The notes under the pieces were generated by a model. The model did not search any database. It saw nothing but the letters and a program-made list of their open reading frames with translations, and was not told the DNA's origin. Positions 38,101 through 50,100 of a DNA stretch of 64,000 bases are shown one piece after another. A program made the translations under genes and the position numbers. The number at the start of each line of letters is the position of its first letter. Positions within the stretch are counted from its first letter, which is position 1. Source of the DNA: Atriophallophorus winterbourni (Eukaryota; Platyhelminthes; Trematoda; Plagiorchiida; Microphallidae); assembly GCA_013407085.1 (NCBI GenBank), contig JACCGJ010014207.1, positions 1 to 64,000 of the forward strand, given 5' to 3'.

Positions 38101-41100
38101 ACTTATGAACATCCAAATCTCTTGCTCTCATCCATGCAACTGGGTTTGCCAATTTAGCGTCTGAATGTGGCACATAAATTCTACATCCATCGAATTTACC
38201 ATATGAATCGAACGGTGTTTTTTAAAGTCAACTCATTTATCTTGGAACACTATCGTTAAATGAATGAGAGTGTTGCAATTTACTAATAAACAATAAATTA
38301 GAATGCTACTTTGCTTGTTCAAGAAGTCTGCTTAGTTTATGCCTACTGTTCAATAAAAGTTTCGCACAGTCCCCGCGAATGTAACAAGGCCAGGCGTAGT
38401 GCTGGTATCCGTTCTCAATGACCTGTGGTCACTTGCCACGATTTCTCAACCACGTTGTAAAATGTGCTCTTGCAATTTAATATGATACATTCATAGACCT
38501 TTTACGTGGTGCAAGTAGAATATCATTCAAAGTAGAGAGCAGCTATCACATACGGGCAGAAATAGGAGAAAAACATAATTATTCAAGTCGAAAGATAACA
38601 TCAATCACACTCAAATTATGCAACAAGAGGAATCAATGCTCACTGAACCTAATCTTACTGTCTCCACCTGATGATGGCAAACAGTCAGAAACCGGTAGTG
38701 GAGTGTCATTTCGGGGGACGTGAGCAACACATCACTTAGGAATCTTGAATTTGAAACCACCATCATATTGGGTCCGTACAACGAACAAGAATGTTGCAAG
38801 ACAATCACAAATCGAATCTTAGTAAAGCGTTAGTTAGAAATGATCAAAATATTTTGTTCTAGTGGGTGTCAGCCATAAAACACAATACATTTTAACGAGC
38901 GATAAAACACAAAGACCACATTTTGTAACCATTCCATTCAGTGGAGTCTGTTCATAAGTGTGCAGGGGGTGTAAGCTTCTGCCCATAAAATTATTAACAA
39001 TGTGAAATGCGTAATGAAATTTTCCACCATTCAGGGCGTAATGTCATTTCGGGCAAACATTCTGGCCAAGATATCTAAACGCTCGTCCTTACGGTTTTGC
39101 TTTCTCTACATTTTCAAGTAAACAAGTATAGCTTATCAGCAAAATCCTCTCGATGTTCCTCAACCTACCATTTGTATATATCTCCGCTTTTGGTTGAAAG
39201 CTCATTCGATACAATCTATTGTGGTGCTCACATCCCATTTACTTACATATCAAAAGCGGTTTCGGGCTGTTTGCAGTCATCAGCTGGATACAGTAAGTTC
39301 GAGTCCAATGAACTTTGAAACAGTTTCAAAGTGCTAAACAAAATTAACAAGAATGCCACTGTTAAACAGTGTTCTTACAGAGAACCCCGATGTTCAAATA
39401 CTGAAACACAAAGCGCATCCTGCCCAAGCACTTATTATCGAGCAATACGGTGCTGCTAATCTATACGTATCGATTCATTTATTCGTAAACGCTGGTAATC
39501 TGCAAAACATATTTATCTCACTCTGTACCATCTCCCGTCACTATAGAGTCCACTTTCGGAGTATATTGCTCATAAACGTTTTTTTAGAAAATGTTTTCGA
39601 ATTCCTTCTGTCTCATGTTTTGTTATGCGTTCCACTTCAGTGGCCTACTCACAGTCTACCTCACTCTCGACCGCTTCCGTTCGGTACGCACTGCGCTCGG
39701 GATGCTTAAATTCTGGGCCGTTTATGTCTTACACCGGTTTATGAGGTTCGTAATCGAGTTTTGAACAATTTGATCCCATTATAATGTTCTTTTTCTATGC
39801 TATTAGTCAAAAGAGCAAGGTGAGTTTGAGTATCTGGTGTGTATTGTTACTTGGTGTTTGTATAACCGAACATGCGGGATGGGTCAATATATTTATAAAT
39901 AAATAGAAATATAAATTACAAATAAATCAAGATTTATAAGCAAAGATATTCAGCACGGTGAATCGGTAAAGAGCTCTAGCGGAAATTGTCTCGTCGTTCG
40001 TTCAAAATACTCCATAAAATTGTGATAATGGTTTTTTCGGACAAGACGTATTGAGCAACTCTTAAAAATGATAAGTGCCAATTGGCAAAATAAAAAGAAA
40101 TCAAACAAGTTCATCCAACTAATTAACGTAACAAGTTGCTTGAAATCATGAAAACCATGCTAAAACGGTTCCACCTAATTTTACAGACCCATTCGAGATT
40201 AGAACAGAGTGACGAGGAAAGCATGTTATGATCCATGGCAGCGAAAGCCATAAGGAAGCTATCGTTCTACTCGTTAACGAAACTTGTTTTAATGCATGTT
40301 CCACTCGAGGTGTAGGCATATCATTCCAGTTTGTTTGTGTTTACTCTTCTATAAAATCCGTAGCTATTTAAGTCCCACCCTTCCCCATGTTTTAGGATTT
40401 TACTTTTTCATAGTTGCATGGCAGTTAAGCATTCGGTACATACTATCGGTGTAATGGTGTCTCTGGTGATGATGATGCAAATGCCCATAGGTGCTTTACT
40501 TTCTGAAATGACACCTTAAGTTTTAATACGAATAAGGGGATGGATTGCTTTAATTTCAGTCAACGGAGATTGTTGTTGTTGTTGTTGGCCTCCGTCGGTC
40601 GATGTCGACCATGGATGTACATCACATCGCATGAATTTCATGTTTTGCAACTTTTTGAATGACTAAACAGTCCGATTCGGGAGGAACAATCTCTCCCGCA
40701 GCGCTTGCAACGATAGTCAGAACTCTGTTGTATTGCATCAGTTGCACGCCGGCGGCGTGATCTGCGTTCAGCAGCCAGGAGCTGTATTTGCTCCTCCCCG
40801 GCTTGCAGTCGACGCTTTACACAATGCCTCCAAAGTGAGCGGTCAAGAGCAAGTTCTTCCCAGCTTGCGGGGTCAATGTCAAGAGCTTTCATATCTCTTT
40901 TGCAAACATCTTTGTACCGCAAGTGCGGTCTGCCCAATGGTCGACTTCCTAATTGCAAATCACCGTAGAGTAGATCTTTCGGAATACGACCATTTTCCAT
41001 TCTATAGACATGACCAAGCCACCGCAGGCGGCGCTGACGTAATAGGGTGAACATGCTCTGTAGACCAGCTTTTGAAAGCACTTCAGCGTTAGTCACTCTG

Positions 41101-44100
41101 TGGTTCTGCTTAAAATGGAGACTAAATTGATCAGCTTGTTGTCGTTGTTGTTGGTCTCCTTCGGTCGATGTCGACCATGTATGTACATCACAATCGCAGC
41201 TTGTAATCGATCATTTATTCTAGTGAAGATGCGAAGAACTTACGCGACAACCTTGGACACAAGCGTCCATAGACATTGGCGAAAACAGATCACATTTAAA
41301 AAAGCGTCTACATGGCATGTGTCAACGTTAACAGTTGAAACAGAACAAAAAATTATTTAAGCGAACATTGTGTCGATAAATGTTTTGCAGAGCCGGTACT
41401 TTACATTATAATCGATTCATAAGAATAAACAATCGATTGACATCTATAAACTACTGGTACAGAGTTGCACCAAATATTACCTAACTCTATTAAATTTGGA
41501 CACACATTATATTATTCTGTAGATTATATTTTGCGAAGAACTACCGGTGTTCAGTATCTAGAAGTATTCATATCGTTCCGCATATTACAATACAAGATCT
41601 TATTAAAACGCGAAAAGTTTTGTAGATTACCCCGGATTTGTATTATATGAAATAATGAGAAACGAAGTCCACACAGGAGGTTGAATACTCAAAGAAGTCA
41701 TCAACAAGGCGGTTCACTCATTGAGTATGTACGTTAAGATACCCGCAAATTTGATTTAAAATCGAGTGGAGCTTGGCTCGGCACATAAATAAATCAGTCT
41801 ACACAAAGTTCACTTTTACTGGAGCCCATGGACACTGCAAATCCAATTCCGTGTTGGGACTCCACCATCAATTTATAATGAACGTGTTATCATGAATAGC
41901 AATGTCAATTAGAATACGTTGCGATCAATTTCACTATGTTTGATTCGAAGACCAGGCCACGAATTGATAATTGCTAGGTTGAGCGATCGTAGCTGGCTTC
42001 TTTCCGGCAAGTTGGTCTAAACATCCATACTTTAAATGTGTCCAGCGAAAGATAGATTGATGTATGGCTTACCGCAATGTCCGAAACAACAGTTGAAACT
42101 GATTGTTCAACCCTTTGTCTACGGTAATTGGATATACGTATTTTATGATATTATTGTGTTATTCTGCTTAATTGTGGCATAAATAAAACACATGATTAAT
42201 TTTATGAATCAGATGCCCGACGCCGCCTGACAAGTGCACTCCGATGGTGACTGAAGGTACCGACGGAAGCTACTGAGCAACCGACTGCTTGTTTGAGGTG
42301 GTAACTAAAGTTACCGTCAGTAGACAAAGGGTTAAAGGGTATTTTTTGTTTCAAGGCCACGGGTTTAACACAATCCACAAGTGTGTGGACACATGTGATT
42401 GAACCAGTTTGTCGTGCCAAACGCATCCAGCAGTGGATAACAAGTTCAAACCTTGTTAGACGATTTAACGGCTTTAATCTATACTCGGATAATCGTGCGC
42501 TCGAAACAAAACACCAAGATTATATGCATCGCTTAGCGTTTTCGTCAGACGCGAAACTCCAGCTCTACGATTCATTTATGCGCAGACACGATCAACATCA
42601 TGACTTCATATGAGTATCTAGTGCTGACAACGAGTCTCGAAACAGTTTTAAAAATAAGTCTACAGATAAATGATGTCATAGTCGAAACGAAAAGGATCCA
42701 GGGGTCGAATTTCTGGATTCGATTTTGAGGTGAGACTATCTAGTCGAGTCTTGAATCACAATCATCATGCCCAAGTACGGCAGTGAAATTGATCAAGATA
42801 TTCATCTCATTATCTGCTCTAGCTTTTCTGCTGTTTTGACACGATCAACTTGTTTAAAATAGTTTGTCATTCTGCCTTTCACCTGGGTGAGCAATTACAC
42901 TGTGTTATCATTTCACAGGTTAACTCCGCTTTACATGTTGGTACTGATTCTGTACACGGGTTTGCTAAACCACATATATGACGGTCCGTTCTACATGCAG
43001 GACCCAAAATCTTCTGACATACAATTTTGTAAAAATCACTGGTACCTTATATACCTTAANNNNNNNNNNNNNNNNNNNNTGTTGGATAAGGCTGGTACGA
43101 CCAACCTGTTCAAAGCATGTGTCCAAACACATGTTAAATTGGGTTAAACCCATAACCATGAAACAAAATATTCATTTGCATGCTTTTCCGTCATTCACAC
43201 CCCACGACCGGTTTCGTGCTGTTTGCACTCATCAGGTAGGGACAGTAAGCTCAGGATCCGCATGCGCTTGAAACAGTGGAAGAATGGTAAACAAGGAGCG
43301 CTTGTATGCCACTGTTGGATAAGGCTGGTACGACCAACCTGTTCAAAGCATGGGTTCAAACACATGTTAAATGGGGTTAAACCCATAACCATGAAACAAA
43401 ATATTTCATCCTGATCTTACTGTCCCTACCTGCTGAGTGGCAAACAGCCCGAAACCGTCGTTGGGTTGTGAATACTGAAAAGCATGCAAATGATATCTAA
43501 GTTACAACCTTGTTGGACGATTTAAAGTCTTTAAATCTATAGCGGATAATCTGCGGCTCGAAACAAAAACACAAAAGATTATATGCACTCGCTTACGCGT
43601 TTTTCGTCACACGCGAACACTCCAGTTCAATGATCATTTATGCACAGACACGATCAACTCATGACTACATCTGAGTATCCAGTGCTGACGTACCGAGTCT
43701 CGACACAGTTTTAAAAAATAAATCCACAGCTAAGTGATTATAGTTCGAACCAAAAGGACTTGGGGAATTTCCGGATTAGATTTGAGCGTTAGGCTATTCT
43801 AGTCGCGTTCTCGAATCGCAATGATAAATGAATTAAAACGTTCATCGTGCCCAAGTGCCGCAGTTAAATTGATCAAAATATTCATCTCATTATCTGCTCT
43901 AGCTTTTCTGCTGTTTTGACACGATCAACTTGTTTAAAATAGCTGGTCATTCTGTCTTTCACCTGGGTGGAAAATCACACTGTGTTATCATTTCACAGGT
44001 TAACTCCGCTTTACATGTTGGTATTGATTCTGTACACGGGTTTGCTAAACCACATATACGACGGTCCGTTCTACATGCAGGATCCAAAATCTTCTGACAT

Positions 44101-47100
44101 ACAATTTTGTAAAAATCACTGGTACCTTATATACCTTAACAACTTGGTGAAGTCATCAGAAATTGTGAGTCGCTATTTTTTAATTTTGAGTAATTTAAAA
44201 TTTCAATGCTGGCAGTGTCAATAATTTGATTAGATTTTCCATATTCTTTTGCAAACATGTTGGTAAGCACTGGTATAGACTTACTGTTTTTATCAAGTTC
44301 AGCTTGCAAGCCACCTTTGGGTAAGGTTGGTACGACCAACCTGTTCAATCGCATGTGCATGCACACATTTAGATGGGGTTAACCCCCTAGTCCTCAACAA
44401 GGATCCTCATTTCCATGTGATATAGATGCTTTGTTCATAGTTATGGGTTTAACCCCATCTACAAATCATTGAACAGGTTGGTCGTACCAACCATTTCTAT
44501 CAGTGGCATACAAGTGCTACTTATTTATCATTCTTCCACTGTTTCAAGGGCATGCGGATCCTGATGCTATTGTCCATACCAGGTGAGTGCAAACAGCACG
44601 AAACCGGTCGTGGCGTGTTGGTGTGATGGAGATGCATGCAAATGAGCTTTATAGGTCATGATCATGGGTTCAAACACTGTCTACACGAGTGTGGGCTCGT
44701 GCGGTTGAACAGTTTGGTCGTACCAACTTTATCCAACAGTGTCATACAAGCACAACTTAGTTACCATTCTTCCACTGTTTCAAACGCATGCGGATCCTGG
44801 TCCTACTGTCTCTACCTGATGATTGCAAACATATCTTCACCGGTTGTGGGTTGTGTGTGTGTGATGGAAATGCATGCAAAATGAACATCAATACCAGTAG
44901 CATAATTCAAGTGTCGGTTGGCGAACGGACTATGGATAACATCAGTGAAGTTGTTCTCAGCAGCTGTTTGCAATATAGAAATGGATATTCTATTTAAATA
45001 TTCGGTATACGGATGGAGATTCCCATAGCTTTTACGTTGCTTATTCTCGTGCTGAATTTGATTTATTTGTCTGTGTGTGAAGTGTACGTGTACGGTGAAA
45101 ATGCTCAGCTCATCTACATGTGTATGAGCACAAGCAAATGAACATGTTTGTCGTACCAGCCTTATCCAACGGATGTGTAATCGCACAGTACTTCTGTTCT
45201 GTACGGCTAACATCGTGCTAAATTGATTGGCCAGAGGTAGTGAGCTGCATGCTGAAACAGGCTGTAGTCTCACTACCATTTCCTGTTCTTTTTTCTTCCT
45301 CATATTTGTCTAGGCCTATGCAACCTGAAAGTATCTTAGCCCAAGTGCAGTCTGACTGTGCGGCACTTTGCCTGGATCATGTTTGTGCTTTCATACCATC
45401 ATACCATACGATCCAACAGTGAAGTATGAATCTTTGCACTTTGTCTGGCTCCAGACTTGTGCTTCACGATGATGACGATATTGAAGTATGAATTCACACT
45501 TTGTTTACCATTTCATCATTGCTTGAAAGCTTGCGTATCCTGATCCGGCTGTCCCTACCTGTTACAACACCAAACACGTCATGGGGTGTATGTGATTGAA
45601 ATGCATGCAAGCACATATATGTATTTCAAGCATATGGTTTTAACCCCAACCAAAGGTGTGTGGGCACCTGCGATTGAACAGATTGGTCCTGCCAGTCTTA
45701 TCCAACTGTGAACCATAAGTTCAAGCTTTGACTAATTTTTATTCTACCTCACCGAGATTCAGTGGTAATTTCGCATTGAGTTTAACCATGAATCAATACT
45801 TTTTATTAGCTACAGTTGATCAGATATTGCATATGAAATGTTGAGTGCCAACCAAACAAAAATATTGTAATCTCATGTTTAATGTTCATTTATAGTGTAT
45901 GGGATGGACCTGGTACATGTCCAACGACATGCAATTCAGTCTCGTTTTGGCACCAATTTTTATCACTCTTGCTACTTGGTGAGTAATAAGTAGTCTCAAC
46001 GTTTACTTTTTGCGCACTCACTTATTTTGCGTTTTCCCGGAAGGCGGCGTTCTTTGTATCCTCCGAGCGCGCTTGATTTAAACTATCCGCCATTGTGAAT
46101 CAAGCCATCTGCAATAGGTTCGCTAATGTGGCATATTCGAACGGAATTATTGAATGGTGTAAAACTAGAAAGAATCTATTTCGGGGAATGTGAGCAACAC
46201 ATTACTTTAGGAAGAATCTATGTTATTGAACGTGTTGCTTCTAGACTCAGGATTAATTCACTTAAGCATTTGACATTTGCGCTAAAGTGAATGTTTTCGA
46301 GACAACACGACAACAAGAAGCGATTTGCTTCAAATCTTTATAAAGAAATATCAATGTGTAAATATAAAGGGCACGCGAAGGATGTTCGTCCATTAAATTC
46401 GACACAGAACAGTTCAATTACACATTATATAAGTAGTCGGGAAACGAATAATTAAACGGAAACTTGTCCAATTTAGTTTTAAACTCATGCTAGTCAGTTG
46501 ACTGAGTAAATGTAGAAGGTAAACTGTTCCTACTAAAACAGACACGGGCAGAATAAAAATGCCTTCTCCAGTGTATTCGGGAAATGGGTCAAAAAGCGAA
46601 TATTCATGAGTGAGATAGTTCCGTGTTTCCCTTCGAGAGCATGAATGATTTAACGTATGAAATATTTTGTAAAGTAGTAAAAGATCTCGTATGGTTCGTC
46701 GATAAGGAAAAGGGAACAAATTCAGGCGAGTGCTTCTTTCTTCGCAAGCACGTTTTCGAGTGTGGGATCCACAGTAACATTAACATTTGCACAATCAGAC
46801 TATTCTATCACATACAAAATGTAAATCTGAAGCGTATGAACTGGAGCTTAATCGAACTAGGTGACCATATTATCTGAAATACAGGGCCATACACCAGTGC
46901 ATCTAGTTATATTTTAACAAGGCCAAATAAATTATCGCTGGTATTCTATATTTGAATTTGTAATAAGTGTTAAGTATCGTTCATACAATCAATGCACAAT
47001 GTTCGACTACAGTTTCACCCAGTGATTTACGGTCATGCGTTGTTTTTGAGACACCGCTCCTAACCAATAAATCAGCCGGAATTGTTGATTGGCTGGAACT

Positions 47101-50100
47101 TGGACACCACACTTAACGATTGAAAACACCGACTTTAATTGGCCTGGGGTTTTGAAGAATTCTTGCAATCATTATCGATCTGGAAATATCGATCTATATG
47201 CTATAAGATTAGTGCTTACTTTCACACGATTCGCGTGAACATACATCGTTATTCCAAGAGTCAGTTGGCTTTTAGCCTTTTCTATGTTGGCACAACAACA
47301 AAGTGATTTTGGGGATCGACTTGGCTGAGAATATATTTTGCGACAAAGAAAACGCAAACCCAACAGCGATGAACACTAATCAATCACCAATGTGTTCTGT
47401 TGCTCACACATATAATACCGACGTGTAAGAGCCACAAAACACATCTAGCATGGATTCTTTCGTTCGCTTTATCAATGGCAGCGGCCCTGAGTGAGGTGGT
47501 CAGCACGATCCTGTGCTGTTCATCAGTTTCATTACTTTAGCATTTATTGAAATCGAATGTGACGATCATACTTTAGCTAACCATGATATAAACCCCACCT
47601 ATTGACAAATCATTTATCTACCTTACTTACATCAAGACAATTGATGCATATTATTTATACGTATATATTTTGACGGTTATTGTAAAGTTGAGGTGATGGT
47701 GGTTACCTAACACACGTTTTTTCGATGAAACCACGTCACCCGTACTGCCTCATATACCGAACCCGAAGATATCCTCCGATTTTTGGTAAATACAAAAATC
47801 TGTAACGGCAACTTGTTAACGTAAGCAATCAAGCAACCCTATTTGATATAGTTTAGTCGGGACACGCATAATCAATAATATGTTCTGAGCTCAGGAACAT
47901 CATTATTTCGTAAAAGGAAATCAAACATGCACAGGGTTGCTCACTCATTCGAGCAATTACACTCCACAACCGGTTTCCGGATGTTTGTCGTCATCAGATG
48001 GAGACGATAACTTTGGGTTCTTTGAGTCTTAGAACAGTTAAATACATTTGTCCTATTGAATTATCTCCAAATCCGTTGAGGTGCGAGCGATTATATCCGG
48101 GGAAACTTCTTACTGAAGTATTTCGAGAACACAAAATAATTGAATGTTTATCCTATAACAAAGTGGTCAACTTTTCATCAATAGTTAACGATGGATATTC
48201 CGCAGATTTATCAGGCACCACAGGGTTAAACTCATGTAAATTTGAACCCCACATCAGAACAGCGGTTTTGCTTTAAGTTGATTGCATCCGTATAATTTTA
48301 AAACGAAATTTCGCATTACGAAACATATGCATCACCAGTAAAACGATCCATTACAGGAACGACTACGTCGGCTTAGCGTTCGCCAGTTCTCTGGTGGTCT
48401 CATCTGCAGCAACTTACGGAATAATCAGCTACCAAAAGGGATATGGTATTATCACTGTCGACGTGTGAGTGATTTTGTTTAATTCGAAGTGTTCGATATT
48501 AGTTGTAAATTTATTCACAAGGTTTCTAGTAGAATAATTCAAATGTCCCGTTCCACTCTGGTCCCAAGTTACTTCCGTTTATTAGGCTAAGTATTGTTGT
48601 TCGTATTGGTCTACTTCACATTCGGACACTGTTTTCTTCTGTTGAATGATATATATATTATTAACGTGTTACATTGTTTACCAAGAGTTCATTCTGTTCG
48701 ATTGATTGAACAAAGAACATCAACTGGATTAGCTTTGCATAATGATGGAAAATGCGATGGATGTTCCTTAAATCAAAAGCATTTAGTTTCCATTCGCTTC
48801 TCGCACTCAGTACACACATTCTGCATACCATGATTTTTGTTTTCGCGGTCAGATAGAGTTCAAATGAGACAAAGTAACGGCTGCTCTTCCAATCCTTTGA
48901 TCAATCTGTGTTTAACGGAAGTTTGACTACAATATATGAACCAATATATGTAAAGAATGGTCCATTAGCAATTCTCATGAAAATAAGCCGATAGTATTTT
49001 TCATTCGGTCTTCGTACATCTCAATAATGATCCACATTTAGATAACTCTTCCAGTTGTGCTCATGGAATCCAGCTTTCTTGTGTGTACGCATCGGATAGA
49101 CAGCCACGGAAGTTCATACTGGGAGCGTAGGTCACGGATATCACGTTTTTGTGCTCGATAAACTCGGTACAATCAGCATCCACAATGCGGTGTCTTTATG
49201 ACGCCGCCCTTACTTCAAACTTATTAAATTTTCCCCTTATGAAAAACACAATGCCTAACGGCATACAGTTTCACAATTCAAAACCCCCGGTGAAAATGAG
49301 TGAACCGATAGTTCACTTAACGGAAACATACACGACAACAGCCACATATTGCCATCATATAGAATAGAATTAGCAAACCAACCCCCACCATTGAGATGAA
49401 TACTAAATACATTCGTATTAAAAACAGCCATCCTAGTGTCCAGTTTCAAATATTCATTACATTTGTGCACTGTTCTATGTTCCATTTTACCTGAAAGAAC
49501 TGACGCTGGTTATGAATGACGGAGATCAGAAGCCGCTCTCGACCAATCAGGAGGGAATTTTATTAGAACCAGTCAAAAGTAACTCGTAGATCATGTCTGA
49601 CCACGCTACGTTGAATAAAGAAGCATTTAGCGGGCGTGAAATTAAGCGTATTTTCGTATGTTTTGGTTAATTGACCAAGGAAACAATGGGCATAGAAGGT
49701 CAAACTCTGGAATAACGGTACCATAAGGAATAGAACGGAAAAAAGGAGAGAGCCGAATTGAGAAAGTTGAAAATGTATCATGTAACTCATGAATACGATT
49801 GAGTGTATCTCGTTGTGATTGTCATTCTCACACGGTTCAAGGATTCCCGAGATGCACAAGCTTTCTTTCAACTCTCCAGTTAGAATTTTACGTGAGGCGT
49901 TGATCACATACCATTATCCTAACATAAGAGGGCAAACGTAATTTAGGTATCTCTTCCTAACTCTGAGCTAACACGTTCCAAGTCATATGGATCAAATTAA
50001 CTGTTCAATTTTCACTTTTCTTATGTGTGTATTGTAGAGCTCGGTGTGTGAATACTGAAACGGATATCCTATGCTCTAATTGCGTTTTAATGAAAGCAAA

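Larger units (their letters stand above)
34428..39640 (+). other. Intron 6
   Basis: The longest intron, 5.2 kb. Contains a plus-strand LINE (34440-35660), an F4 copy (36185-36262, minus), a minus-strand LINE (36880-37960) with an AT microsatellite inside it, an intact F2 hammerhead (38662-38703) and a diverged F2 copy (39215-39450). Between 35670 and 36180 I recognise nothing. Confidence 0.8.
39746..42918 (+). other. Intron 7
   Basis: Contains an RTE 3' end (40195-40500), a minus-strand LINE tail (40570-41100) with a second short tail (41139-41195), and an F1 relic (42340-42460). 41200-42330 holds nothing I recognise. Confidence 0.7.
44165..45895 (+). other. Intron 8
   Basis: An intron of 1.7 kb almost filled with F1 and F3 repeats in both orientations. 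See the separate entries. Confidence 0.8.
45979..48356 (+). other. Intron 9
   Basis: Contains a minus-strand LINE tail (46400-46800) and an F2 copy (47945-48080). The remainder (46900-47930) has nothing I recognise. Confidence 0.7.

Noticed and set aside
43999..44224. Extension of exon 8 beyond 44164
   Set aside because: The frame stays open to 44224, but only the GTGAGT donor at 44165 joins exon 9 in the correct phase and matches the family.
44571..44850. F1 ribozyme cores in intron 8 as active ribozymes
   Set aside because: The first has CAGGTGA instead of CTGANGA and the second has lost stem II and GAAA, so they are listed only as repeats.
49563..49907. 114-residue minus-strand frame in intron 10
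   Set aside because: No domain and no partner repeat. Length is within chance for this amount of sequence.
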